From: Sambucus nigra
Lineage: Eukaryota; Streptophyta; Magnoliopsida; Dipsacales; Adoxaceae
Length of the DNA: 64,000 nt
NCBI GenBank assembly: GCA_949130495.1
Contig: CASBWL010000040.1
Location: 2,594,674-2,658,673 of the forward strand
Direction of reading: 5' to 3'
Positions 35,276 through 46,492 of the stretch are shown here, in pieces (position 1 is the first letter of the stretch; each line of letters begins with the position of its first letter). Under the pieces are notes generated by a model. That model was not told where the DNA came from. It saw only the letters and a program-made list of their open reading frames with translations, and did no database searches. Both the position numbers and the translations under genes were made by a program.

Positions 35276-36225
35276 TGGATCCCAACTGATTTTATACCCT
35301 CCCATCTTCTGGAGCACGACCTAGATAGTGATGTGGAAGAGCTAGCTCCCAAATCGGATGATGGTCAAAGTGCAGTTGTTGTTAAGTCCCTTTCTCGCCA
35401 TCATGAGCCATCTTAAGTGTTTTGTATATTTTTGGCTTTGATGTAAATGTAAATTTTTATTTAAATTAATGAAAGTGTTACTTATAAATTTTTGATGTTT
35501 TGAACCTAGGTTGAATAAACATTCATATTGGTTCACTTTGTAATACTTAATCGTCCACCTCTTCGTTCCAATGTTTTATCTTTTTGAGCTTTTTAGCTGA
35601 CTAAATGATGCTAAGAAGATAACGTATCCATTTATTTCTTTTTGCTTAAACATTCTCCCAGTCCAACATGCCTTAGTAGTTTCATTCCATTTACTTTACC
35701 TTTTAGGTTGTGTCATCGTACTTTCTTAAACCTAAGTAAGATGATGGCGAGAATACACCTGGCAAGTGAGCCATTCGCCCGAGCAGGTTTTTCGCGACCA
35801 ACAAAATTGGCAACCAACCTAAGTTGTCTTTTCTTCCTTAGGATACCTGTAGGGATTTTATTGTTATCAAGGTAACCCATGAGGTCCCTTGTCTTTACAA
35901 CAAGGAACTGAGGGATGTAGTAATTGAAATGAGTCTATTGACTTGTTATAATTTCTACAAACCCTGCTCGATATGTTAAGGTTTCTGATTTGAAAATAAC
36001 TTGAACAACTTGTCGTATTCTCAGGAGTTTATTTATGCACGAAGGAGATATTATTTGGAAAAGGTGCACATTAATGAGATGTACGAGGAGTTTAGCAGCC
36101 AACGCACAATATAAAAATGAAGGGGACAATCCATCCTTTATTCGTTGAATACTGTTTGACGAGTAACATAAGATTGAAAATAAAAAATTTCTTACACTAA
36201 TTGTGCTAGTAAAGATAAAGAATAT
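35276..36225. other. Tat2 spacer between accessory ORF and integrase
   Basis: The two coding units converge here. No domain is visible; the 77-codon plus frame at 35642-35875 and the minus frames are unremarkable. Any terminators for the two converging transcripts would lie here; AATGAAAG (35468) and similar weak poly(A)-like motifs are not decisive. Confidence 0.5.
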
Positions 36226-37400
36226 CTAAAAGTAAAACTTCTTGAGATTGGTTGCATTCCATGCTCTTGGTATCTCCATGCCCTCCAGTATTTCCAAATG
36301 ATATGTTACTTGAAGGTCATTTCTGACTACCCTGAAGAGTCCTTCCTAATTTGGTCCCAGTTTTCCATCTAATGGTTTTACGACACTGTCGAGGACTTTT
36401 CTTAGGACGTAATCTCCTATCAGAAACATCCTCAGATTAACTTTCTTTCTATATTGCCTAACTAGTAGTTGTTGATAAGAAGCCAACTTGATCATGGCCT
36501 TCTCTCTCTGCTCATCTGCTAAGTTAAATTCAGTGCGTAATGTGTCATCATTAAGCTCTTGGTCGACCAAAGTGCTTCTTATGGAGGGAAGGCCTGCCTT
36601 CAGTGAGATGATAGCCTCCATCCCGTAGGTGAGCGCATACAGTGTCTCCCTAGTTGGTTACCTTAGGGTGGTGTGATAAGTCGATACGACGTGAGGGAGA
36701 TCATCCACCAAGGCAACCTTGGCTCTTTCCAACTGTTTCCTTAGTCCATCGATCATGGTTTTGTTAAAATAATATGCTTATCCATTGCTTTAGGGATATG
36801 CCACAAAACTGAAGTGGTGTTTGATATCGTATTCAGCACAAAAGCCTTAGGCATACCACCAAATTACCATATTTCCTCTATAGGGAAAAAAAAAATTAAG
36901 GAACCTGCAAATATTGGCAAAACTATAATTATTATTAACTAAGGAAAATAATTCATGGTAAAGACAAGATACACTGGGACCAGAAAAACTTGTGCTCAAA
37001 AATAAAAAAATAAATAAAAATTATTTTTGAGCACGGGTCACTTTCAAACTGCATCCCATTACAGGTGATGATAGTCTTTGGTACACTAAAGTGTGTTATG
37101 ATGTTCCTTCATATGAACTTGGTCATGTCAGAGTCTCAAATATTATCCAGTGGTTCTGCCCCTACCCATTTGGTGAAGTAATTTGTACCCACCAATAGAT
37201 ACTTTCGATTTCCAGATGCAGTAGGTAGTGGTCCCACTATGTCTAGTCCCCATTGTGTGAACGTCCATGGGCTTATCAGCAATTTCAGGTCTTTAGAGGG
37301 CTGGTGGATCATGGGAGAATGATTATGACATTTTTTACACTTACCAGCATAACTGCTTGCGTCCTTCTACATATGAGGCCACTAGTAACCCTCATTTATT
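36226..37400 (-). pseudogene. Tat2 integrase
   Basis: On the minus strand: the zinc-domain end CKKCHNHSPMIHQPSKDL (37345-37290), WGLDIVGPLPTASGNRKYLL (first catalytic Asp; 37250-37190), YFTKWVGAEPLDNI, then ITCNGMQFESD (37075-37040), where the second catalytic Asp of ITDNG is Cys. A 180-bp non-coding insertion (36855-37034) follows. The core then resumes with FCAEYDIKHHFS, DDLPHVVSTYHTT and YGMEAIISLKAGLPS, and the open C-terminal frame 36621-36346 leads to PRAWNATNLKKFYF and a stop at 36226. The lost Asp and the insertion make it inactive. Confidence 0.85.
36855..37034. mobile_element. Small insertion in Tat2 integrase with 14-bp inverted repeat
   Basis: About 180 bp with no integrase homology sits between ESDP and FCAEY. 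Its right end is a perfect 14-bp inverted repeat, GTGCTCAAAAATAA (36992-37005) and TTATTTTTGAGCAC (37021-37034). The rest is A-rich. It could be a small foldback or MITE-like insert; no clear target duplication was found. Confidence 0.45.
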
Positions 37401-37659
37401 GCTCGAAAGTCCAGTGATCTTCCTCATGCGTGACTCCCGCAAATGCCCTCATGAAGTTCACTAAGGACTTTCTTGGTATTTTGTGGGTGGACGCACTGGA
37501 GGTAGGGACCTGTAAATGACTTCTTGTAGAGCTTTCCTTCTGGGGAGAGGTAAAAGCGAGCAGCCTTAACCCTTAATTTATGGGCCAACCTCCTGTCGTT
37601 GGGCAGTGTGTCAATCTATAAGTAATTAATTATGGGATCCATCCAACTGGGGGATTTTT

Positions 37660-38290
37660 ATGTGATGAGAACCTGCTCGTCTATGACTTTTTAGTCAATG
37701 CTTGGACGCATGAGGAACTCTATTTAAATAGTTCTCTCTAGTTCGGAGTCGATTCCTAAACTTAAAGTTGTTAAGGCATCGACATGGTTGTTCTGCACCC
37801 TAAGGGACTGCTGAATTTCCACCTTCCCAAAACCTTCCATAAATCTTCTTACTACGATGAGTTAGGCCTCCATACGATCATCCGTGGCATTGAAGTCCCC
37901 ACTTACCTGCTTGGAGACCAGTTTGGAATCACCGAATACGTGGAGAAACTTTGCCCCAAGCAACATGGCTTTTTACAATTCATCAATTAAGGCTTCATAG
38001 TCACCTTCGTTATTGGAGACCTCAAATCCCAATTTGATTCCCTGCTCAATCACAGTGTCTTCGGGGATGATGAGGATGATCCCTAATCCTACCCTCTTGG
38101 AATTAGAGGCCCCATATATGTACATGGTCAAGTACTTAGACTGTGCTTCTTGTGTTATCGAATTCTCGTTGTCCAGTTTGTCTATTGGTGGATCTTCTGT
38201 AAACTCTGCAATAAAGTCCACTAAAACCACTCCTTTAATCGCTATTCTAAGTTAAAAGTGGATGTCGAATCTCTTAAGTTCTATCGACCA
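37660..38290 (-). pseudogene. Tat2 RNase H
   Basis: The open frame 38230-37973 reads VDFIAEFTEDPP, then YLTMYIYGASNSKRVGLGII, in which the usual DGA/DGS catalytic Asp is changed (YGAS), then QGIKLGFEVSNNEGDYEALI (the catalytic Glu is in the YEAL stretch). Past a break, KFLHVFGDSKLV (about 37950-37915) supplies the third acidic residue. It follows RT and precedes integrase, the gypsy order. The first Asp is lost, so it is probably inactive. A plus-strand frame at 38013-38255 is a shadow. Confidence 0.75.
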
Positions 38291-38445
38291 CTTTGAGAGT
38301 TGTTCGGAGAGGTCAACCTTCCATAGAATAACTTTGAGGGGTAGAAAGTGATTATGGTTTTCGAATGGGCCTCAAAGTAATGCTTCATCTTTCTCGAGGT
38401 AACTATCAGTGCATAGGCAAGCTTATTTAGAGGCAAGTATCACTG

Positions 38446-39720
38446 TTATGCATCCAGAAGCGTCTTACTGACATAATAAATTTGATGTTGACTTCCTTCT
38501 TTTTCATATACTAGGGCGGAGCTTACTGCGTGATCGAATACTGTGAGGTAAAGGAATATGGGGTCACCATCATTTGGAATTACTAAAAGGGTTGGATTTA
38601 TTAGGTAGGATTTGATTTCTTTCAGAGCCTGTGAGCAGTCGTCATTCCATGTAAGGCCCTTGTCCATCTTTAGTAGCTGGAAGAATGGTCGATAGCATTT
38701 CAAAGACTTGGAGATGAAGCGATTAAGTGTTGCGAGCATGCCGATAAGCTTCTAAACATCTCTTAACGTCTGAGGAGGCTGGACTCTTATAATAGCATCG
38801 ATTTGATCCAGATTGGCCTCGATTCTCCTTTTACTAACTCGATAGAACAATAACCTTCCTGATTGGATGTCGAATGAACACTTACTTGCGTTAAGATTTA
38901 TTCGGTATTTTTGGAGGATCTCAAATGTCTTAGATAAGTCAGTGAGGTAGTCATTTTTGCTCTTTCTTTTGACCAGCATATCATCTATGTAAACCTACAT
39001 CGTGTCTCCCATCTGTTTGTAGAACATCATGGTGACCAACCTTTGATAGGTTGACCTTGTGTTCTTCAAGCCGAACACCATGACCTTGTAACAATATAAC
39101 CCGATGGGGGTTATAAAGGAGGTTTTATCATGGTCGGTTCCATATAGAGGGATCTGGTGATAACCTGAATAGGTGTCTAGGAATCTCATCCTTCCATGCA
39201 TTGTTGTAGCGTCAACCAACTGATCTATTTTGGGAAGTGGGAAACTTGCCTTGGGACAAACCTTGTTGACGTCTGTGAATTCGATATAAACCCTCCAACT
39301 ACCATTGCTCTTTGGCACTACTGGTGGTTTGGATAACCCTTTGGGAAACTGAACCTCCCTAATGGATACTAATCCAATAGTTTTACACTTCGTTCTCCAC
39401 TGCTTTAGCCTTCTCAGGGGATATTCGGCGAGCTTTCTGAGTGATCGTCTTGAAGGCCGAATCAATGTGAAGGCGGTGGAAGGCTACATTGGGATCAATC
39501 TCTAGCAAATTATAAGGTTTCCAAGCAAAATCGTCCATATTGCTTTTAAGGAACGCAATCAACTCTCTCTTTTCTTGATCATTAAGCGTGGTTTGGACTA
39601 AAAATTTCCTTTCTGTTAAGTTGTCGTCAGCTATAACTTCTTTCAAGTTTTCAATGACCCTATCTACGGGGTGCACCCTGGTTTCATCCACCCCTGGTCG
39701 ATCATACCATAGTTGATATT
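38446..39720 (-). pseudogene. Tat2 reverse transcriptase
   Basis: Near-complete RT on the minus strand in three frames. 39720-39383: linker HPVDRVIENLKEV, FAWKPYNLLEIDPNVAFHRL and RRISPEKAKAV. 39465-38995: PPVVPKSNGSWRVYIEFTDV, RFLDTYSGYHQIPL (first catalytic Asp), KTSFITPIGLYCYKV and VFGLKNT. Then a single TAG is followed directly by VYIDDMLVKRKSKNDY (about 38993-38946), keeping the YIDD catalytic pair. 38979-38752: NLNASKCSFDIQSG. 38739-38446: the thumb and tether, LTWNDDCSQALKEIK and YLTVFDHAVSSAL. Two stops and one shift separate otherwise intact blocks. Its N-terminal frame continues rightwards into the tandem repeat at 39731. Confidence 0.85.
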
Positions 39721-39730
39721 TGGAGGGTAT

Positions 39731-40665
39731 AGCGGGACCAATGTGACTTTTAGGAACCGACCACGTAGTTAAGGCACTCCCGATTTGAGCATACGACGTA
39801 AATTTGTCAAACGTTAGACTTAGGCATACAAACATACTTTTATAGGGTGAAAATGTTAAAACAACCATAAAACGGTCCCGTAAAAGTCACGAACACCTCG
39901 CACCGGATCGATGTAACTCGTAGGAACCGATCGCGTAGTCACGATGCTCTCGGTTTGAGTGTACGACGTAAATTTGCAAAAAATTATACTTAAGCATAAA
40001 AATATGTCATCGAAGGGTGAAAACGTAAAACAACCACAAAACGGTCCCGTAAGAGTCACGAACACCTCGCACGGGACCAATGTGACTCGTAGGAACCGAC
40101 CGCGTAGTCACGGGGCTCCCGGGTGAGTGTACGACGTAAATTTGCAAAAATTATACTTAAGCATAAAAACATGCCATTGAAGGGTGAAAACGTAAAACAA
40201 CCACAAAACGGTCCCGTAAGAGTCACGAACACCTCGCACGGGATCAATGTGACTCGTAGGAACCGATCGCGTAGTCACGGGGCTATCGATTTGAGTGTAC
40301 GACTTAAATTTGCAAAAAATTAGACTTAGGCATAAAAACATGCCATCGATGGGTGAAAATGTAAAATAGCGACAAAACGGTCCGGTAAGAGTCACGAATA
40401 CATCGCACGGGATCAATGTGACTTATAGAGATCGACCACCTAGTCACGGAGCTCCCGATTTGAGTGTACGACGTAAATTTGCAAAAAATAGACTTAAGCA
40501 TAAAAACATGCCATCGAAGGGTGAAAATGTAAAACAGCCACAAAACGGTCCCACAAGAGTCATGAACATCTCGCACGGGACCAATGTGACTCGTAGGAGT
40601 CGATCGCATTGTTACGCGGCTCCCGATTTGAGTGTACGACGTAAATTTACAAAAATAAGATTATT
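39731..40665. repeat. Tandem array 1, about 169-bp units
   Basis: Five to six units. The GGGACCAATGTGACTCGTAGG marker, with changes, recurs at 39740, 39910, 40079, 40246, 40415 and 40583, giving periods of 170, 169, 167, 169 and 168 bp. Each unit also has GTCACGAACACCTCGCACGG, GAGTGTACGACGTAAATTTG and CATGCCATCGAAGGGTGAAAA. The array starts exactly where Tat2 pol homology ends and ends in AT-rich unique DNA. Units are clearly related to array 2 but form their own subfamily (GTGTACGACGTAAATT against GAATACGACGATAATT). Confidence 0.9.
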
Positions 40666-42000
40666 AAATCCCTACCTTATAATGTCATCCTGATCTTATG
40701 AATTTGAAATAGATATTTAAAGACTTTCTCACAGGTTAGTCAATTCCACTTGAGAGCATATACATTATTGAATTCAACATACAAGATCAACTTCCTTGAG
40801 ACCAACACCATAAAAACTGTCGTAACTAAAAATAGTTAACCGTTCATATTATAATAGTTAATGAGTTCATAGTGCTGCTGGGATATGATATTGTGGGACC
40901 TAGATAGGATACAAAGATAAAAGAGGCATCTCCACTACAAAAATGGACTATGAGGTCATTAGAGTAACAAAAATGGACTGTGAAATGTAATGGCACCAAG
41001 AAAAGCTACTGCGATAATAGGTTTACTCATGGGGTCTACACCATCAGTCCTCGTCATGAACTGTGAGTTCATTAGAGTAACCAAAATCATTCATAAGGTG
41101 ATGATCAGTCAGTGATCAAGTGTACATGGCAAACTTTTAGTCTGGAAATAAAACTTAGCACAATATGGTGGTCTTGTACAAGCACAAGTACACAGTGATA
41201 TTCTTGATAGTATATAATGTCAACAAGTTCAACTGTTCGACAATCAATACTAACTATTAAATTGAAAGACTAGAGAAATTCTCCCAAGAAGGAGCTCACA
41301 AAATGGGTAAGATGTACTAATGAAAGGGAGTACTAAGACTGTTAACTGGAAAAAATCGAAAAACATATTTCACATCGGCTTTAAAATATCCTCAGGATCA
41401 TTGTTATCATGTTTTTTTTCAAATTCTGTATGTTTATTTATATTGGATGAATTCAATGTTTAGAAAATAAATGTGCAACCTTGACTCATTCATTTGGAAA
41501 ATGGAGGCACGCGTAGAGTAAATAGAGACACATATATTTGATTTCATAGAGCATGATACGTTCTAGAAATCATACATACTGGTGCAGGTCCTACACGCGG
41601 TTGTGCATCATTAAGTCAAGACCAAATTATGATATTAATTAAGATAGTTTTTTTCGATTGGACATACATACTGGTACAGGTCCTACTCGCTGCCACACTA
41701 CTGCACCTCTTACTGCCACGCTACTAAATACATATAATACACTAGATGGAGGACAGCACGGGCTACTGCCTCGCTGCCACGACAGCAGCATCTGCTACTG
41801 CCCCAATCCCCCTATTAGTGCTACTGCCCCTGCCCCAAGCCCCCTGCTCCTCTTGCTTATGCTGCTTCTACTACCTAAACACCTGCTTCTAAGATTTAAG
41901 CACCTGCTCCTCTTACTTATATGATGCTTGAGAAAGTGATACCAATAATTTCAAGTAACTCTAGAGTTCAACATAAAGTGATTCAACATAATGTAAAGAT
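40666..42000. other. Spacer between the two tandem arrays
   Basis: No gene recognised. CACTACAAAAATGGAC at 40933-40948 has the form of a CACTA-transposon end, with a near repeat AACAAAAATGGACTGTGA 30 bp on, but no partner end was found. At 41665-41910 a CT-rich low-complexity stretch of GCTACTGCC/CTGCTCCTCTT repeats creates an 88-codon frame of Leu/Pro/Thr bias that I do not regard as a gene. CATACATACTGGT.CAGGTCCTAC occurs twice (41571 and 41664). Confidence 0.5.
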
Positions 42001-42004
42001 GGAA

Positions 42005-45000
42005 AGACAAAAGCATAAAAACATGGCGTTAGAGGGTGAAAACCCAAAACAGCCCCTCGAACGACCTCGTGGGTGGCACCAACACCTCCCACGGCACTAA
42101 TGTAACTCGTAGGAACTCACCACACAGCCGCGGTACTCCAGGTTTTAGAATACGACGATAATTTGCATATTTCTAGACTTAAGCAAAACATGGCGTTAGA
42201 GGGTGAAAACCCAAAACAGCCCCCGAACGGCCCCGTGGGTGTCACCAACACCTCCCACGGGACCAATGTAACTCGTAGGAACTGACTGTGCAGCTGCAAC
42301 ACTCCCTGTTTGAGAATACGATGATAATTTGCATATTTCTAGACTTAAGCAAAACATGGCATTAGAGGGTGAAAACTCGAAACAACACCCGAATGGCCCC
42401 GTGGGTGGCACCAACACCTCCCACGGGACCAATGTAACTCGTAGGAACTGAGCGCGCAGCCTCGGGACTCCCAATTTGAGAATACGACGGTAATTTGCAT
42501 ATTTCTAGACTTAGGCATAAAAACATGCGGTTAGAGGGTAAAAACCGAAAACAGCCCCCGAATGTCCCCGTGGGTGGCACTAACACCTCCCACGGGACCA
42601 ATGTAACTCGTAGGAACTAACCGCGCAGCCGCGGCACTCTTGGTTTGAGACTACGACGGTAATTTGCATATTTCTAGACTTAGGCATAAAAACATGGCGT
42701 TAGAGGGTGAAAACTCGAAACAACCCCCGAACGGCTCCGTGGGTGGAACCAACACCTCCCACGGGACCAATGTAACTCGTAGGAACTGACCCCGCAGTCG
42801 TGATACTCTCGTTTTGAGAATACGATGGTAATTTGCATATTTCTATACTTAAGCAAAACATGGCGTTAGAGGGTGAAAACTCGAAACAACCCCCGAACGG
42901 CCCCGTGGGTGGCACCAACACCTCCCACAGGCCCAATATAACTCGTAGGAACTGACCCCGCAGACACAGGTCTCCCGATTTGAGAATACGAAGATAATTT
43001 ACAAATTTCTAGACTTAGGCTTAAAAACATGGTGTTAGTGGGTCAAAACCCAAAACAACCCCCGAACAGCCCCGTGGGTGGCACCAACACCTCCCACGGG
43101 ACCAATGTAACTCATAGGAACTGACCGCGCACCCACGGGACTCCCGGTTTGAGAATATGACGATAATTTGCATATATCTAGACTTAGACTTAAAAACATG
43201 GCGTTAGAGGGTGAAAACCCATAACAGCCCCCGAACGGCCCCGTGGGTGGCACCAACACCTCCCACGGGACCAATATAACTCGAAGGAACTGAAGCGCAG
43301 CCGCGAGACTCCAGGTTTGAGAATACGGCGATAATTTGCATATTACTTGACTTAAGCAAAACATGGCGTTAGAGGGTAAAAACTCGAAACAACCCCTGAA
43401 TGGCCCTGTGGGTGGCACCAACATCTCCCACGGGACCAATGTAACTCGTAGGAACTGACCCCGCAGTCGCGGGTCTCCCGATTTGAGAATACGACGATCA
43501 TTTGCATATTTCTAGACTTAGGCTTAAAAATATGGTGTTAGAGGGTGAAAACTCGAAACAGCCCCAGAACATCATCGTGGGTGGCACCAACACCTCCCAC
43601 GGGACCAGTGTAACTCGTAGGAACTGATCGCACAGTCACGGGACTCCCGGTTTGAGAATACGACGGTAATTTTTATATTTCTAGACTTAGGCATAAAAAC
43701 ATGGTGTTAAAGGGTGAAAACGAAAAACAGCCTTCGAATGGCCCCGTTGGTGGCTCCAACACCTCCCACGGAACCAATGTAACTCATAGGAACTGACCGC
43801 AAAGCCGCGGCTCTCCCGATTTGAGAATACGACGATAATTTGCATATTTCTAGACATAGGAATAAAAACATGGCTTTAGAGGGTGAAAACACAAAACAGC
43901 CCCCGAACGGCCCCGTGGGTGGCTCCAACACCTCCCACGGGACCAATGTAACTCGTAGGAACTGATCGCGCAGCCGCGGCACTCCCTGTTTGAGAATGCG
44001 ACGATAATTTGCATATTTCTAGAATTAGGCATAAAACATGGCGTTAGAGGGTGAAAACCCAAAACAGCCCCCGAACGGCCCCGTGGGTGGTACCAACACC
44101 TCCCACGGGACCAATGTTACTCGTAGGAACTGACCGCGCAGCCCCGACACTCCCGATTTGAGAATACGACGGTAATTTGCATATTTCTAGACTTAAGCAA
44201 AACATGGCGTTAGAGGGTGAAAACTCAAAATAACCCCCGAACGGCCTCGTGGGTGGCACCAACACCTCCCACGGGACCAATGTAACTTGTAGGAACTGCA
44301 GTCGCGGGTCTCCCGATTTGAGAATACGATGATCATTTGCATATTTCTAAACTTAGACTTAAAAACATAGCGTTAGAGGGTGAAAACTCGAAACAGCTCC
44401 TGAACAGTCCCGTGGGTGGCACCAACACCTCCCACGGGACCAATATAACTCGTAGGACTTAACCGCGCAGCCGCGGGACTTTCGGTTTGAGAATACGACG
44501 GTAATTTGCATATTTCTAGACTTAGGCATAAAAACATGGCGTTAGAGGGTGAAAACGAAAAACAGCCCCCGAATGCACCTCCCACGGGACCAATATAACT
44601 CATAGGAACTAACCCCGCAGTCGTGGGTCTCCCGATTTGAGAATACGACGATAATTTGCATATTTCTAGACTTAGGCTTAAAAACATGGCGTTAGTGGGT
44701 GAAAATCCAAAACAGCCTCCGAACGGCCCCGTGGGTGGCACCAACACCTCCCATGGGACCAATGTAACTTGTAGGAACAGATCCCGCAGTCGCGGGTCTC
44801 CCGATTTGAGAATACAGCAATCATTTGCATATTTCTATACTTAAGCTTAAAAACATGGTGTTAGAGGGTGAAAACCCAAAACAGCCCACGAAAGGACCCG
44901 TGGGTGGCACCAACACCTCCCACGGGACCAATGTAACTCGTAGGAACTGACCGCGCAGCCGCGAGACTCCCGGTTTGAAAATATGACGATAATTGGCATA

Positions 45001-45356
45001 TTTCTTAACTTAAGTAAAACATGGCGTTAGAGGGTGAAAACTCGAAATAACCCCCGAATGGACCCGTGGGTAGCACCAACATCTCCCACGGGACCAATGG
45101 AACTCGTAGGAACTGACCCCACAGCCGCGGGTCTCCCGGTTTGAGAATACGACGATAATTTACATATTTCTAGACTTAGGGTTAAAAACATGGCGTTAAA
45201 GGGTGAAAACTCGAAACGGCCCCCGAACGTCCCCGTGGGTGGCACTAACACCTCCCACGGGACCAATGTAACTCGTACGAACTGACCACGCAGCCGCGGA
45301 ACTCCCGGTTTGAGAATACGACGGTAATTTGCATATTTCTGGACTTAGGCATAAAA
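42005..45356. repeat. Tandem array 2, about 20 units of 166/169 bp
   Basis: The marker CCAATGTAACTCGTAGGAAC recurs from 42099 to 45265; most periods are 166 or 169 bp, with single units of 163, 165, 168 and 150 bp (an internal deletion near 44575). The 3-bp difference is a fixed variant: TAGGCATAAAAACATGG in long units, TAAGCAAAACATGG in short ones. Other unit parts are GTTAGAGGGTGAAAAC, CCGAACGGCCCCGTGGGTGG, CACCAACACCTCCCACGGG and TTTGAGAATACGACG. The many 60-130 codon frames inside are products of the repeat. Confidence 0.95.
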
Positions 45357-45960
45357 TTATTGATATGTTGATAATTTTAACTCATAGATGCAATTTTTCA
45401 GCTTGATTAATTTTTTTGTAAAACTATTTGATTACTGATATTTTTTTTATGTATCCTATCAGTTGTATGATTTTTGCACGGGGAACAAATGAAAGAGGCA
45501 ATGGTTTACAACAAGAGGATTGTTTATATGTTGTGGACATTCAGGATTTTGTTTTTTTATGTGTTACAGCCGTGCGGGCTTTTATAATTTGATTGTTGAA
45601 TTTTATGGTCGTGCAGACTTTATAATAAGCAGGTTTTACATTTACAGGTTTTGGAATGTCAAGAAAATAGAGGAAACTCTGCACAATTTTTTTTTTTTGG
45701 TATGTGAATTATTAAGACGTGTAATATTTTCAAGTTTGTATATATATTTGTTTAAAAACGTTCTCGATTCGCAATTTGTGATTTAAAGACGTGTAATTTA
45801 AAAAAACGTTCTCGATTCGCAATTTGTGATTTTTTTTATTGTTTTGCCAATAATAAACATTTGTAACACCTCGTACGCATCCAACGTTACACGTAGCAAC
45901 TGACGGTGCACTCACAGGACCCCCAATTTTAGGATTGGACAAAAAAATACATTTTTTTAA
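45357..45960. other. Spacer with one isolated diverged array monomer
   Basis: AT-rich DNA without a gene. At 45868-45938 an isolated piece, AACACCTCGTACGCATCCAA then CGTTACACGTAGCAACTGACG and CAGGACCCCCAATTTTAGGA, matches the middle of an array-2 unit with many changes. A 28-bp direct repeat (ACGTTCTCGATTCGCAATTTGTGATTT) occurs at 45759 and 45805. Confidence 0.6.
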
Positions 45961-45969
45961 ATTATAGTT

Positions 45970-46492
45970 AAATATGGTCATGGACTTTGTCCATGACCAT
46001 TTTTATTTTTTTCGTCATGGTTGTGGGTCACGGACTTGGGTCGCGACCATTTTTTTTTATTTTTTTTGTCACGGTTGTGGGTTGCGGACTTTGGCAGCGA
46101 CCAATTTGTCACGGTTGTGGGTCACGGATGAGGGCCGCGACCAATTTTTTTATTATTTTTTTGTCGTGTTTGTGACTCGCGGACTTTGGCCACGACCAAT
46201 TTATCACGGTTGTGGGTCACGGGTGAGGGCCGCGACCAATTTTTTTTTATCACGGTCGTGGCTCGCGGACTTTGGTCGAGACTAATTTGTCACGATTGTG
46301 GGTCACGGATGAGGACCACGCATGGGTCACGACCTAAGTCCGCGACCTCTCGGTCGTTACCATTTTTTGGTCACGGACTTGGGCCGCAACCCACGAAAAT
46401 GGTCACGCCCGAAATGGTCACGGGTCAAGTCCGCGACCCACACCTTTAGTCAGGGATTTTGTCCGTGACCAATCGTCAGTTTTGGTGTTGTG
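45970..46492 (-). mobile_element. CACTA-like transposon terminus with subterminal repeats
   Basis: At least eight variants of a GTCACGG-TTGTGGGTCACGGA-TTTGG-CGCGACCAATTT phrase alternate here, in both orientations towards the right end, separated by T-runs. The right end, read on the minus strand, is CACAACACCAAAACTGACGA; plant CACTA elements start CACTACACCAAAA or similar, with dense subterminal repeats of this type. The T-to-A change in CACTA and the lack of a partner end keep this tentative. It abuts the remaining 83 bp of a copia LTR at 46493. Frames at 45974-46449 are repeat artefacts. Confidence 0.5.

Larger units (their letters stand above)
31623..39730 (-). mobile_element. Tat2: minus-strand Tat-type gypsy element, 5' truncated
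   Basis: Reading the minus strand: RT (39720-38446), RNase H (38290-37660), integrase (37400-36226), spacer, accessory ORF on the opposite strand (32481-35275) and 3' LTR (to 31623). The order and the antisense ORF match Tat1. Protease and gag, expected to the right of 39730, are replaced by a tandem array. Coding is much better kept than in Tat1, so Tat2 is younger or decayed more slowly. Confidence 0.8.

Noticed and set aside
41658..41924. Thr/Leu/Pro-rich 88-codon frame
   Set aside because: Low-complexity CTGCTCCT/GCTACTGCC repeats, no known motif.
42117..45266. A family of similar 60-130-residue minus-strand proteins (VPWEVLVPPTGPFGG type) every 170 bp
   Set aside because: They are translations of the tandem unit. 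The 166- and 169-bp units are not multiples of three, frames shift from unit to unit, and there is no start-stop conservation or coding bias.
39731..45356. CRISPR-like array
   Set aside because: Unit length near 169 bp, no short repeat with unique spacers, plant context; these are plain tandem repeats.
45974..46449. Overlapping plus-strand frames with HGCGSR repeats
   Set aside because: Produced by the CACTA-like subterminal repeats; two frames carry the same pattern.
40933..46492. One large CACTA element spanning both ends
   Set aside because: The putative ends (CACTACAAAAATGG and CACAACACCAAAAC) are not matching inverted repeats and the flanking trinucleotides differ.
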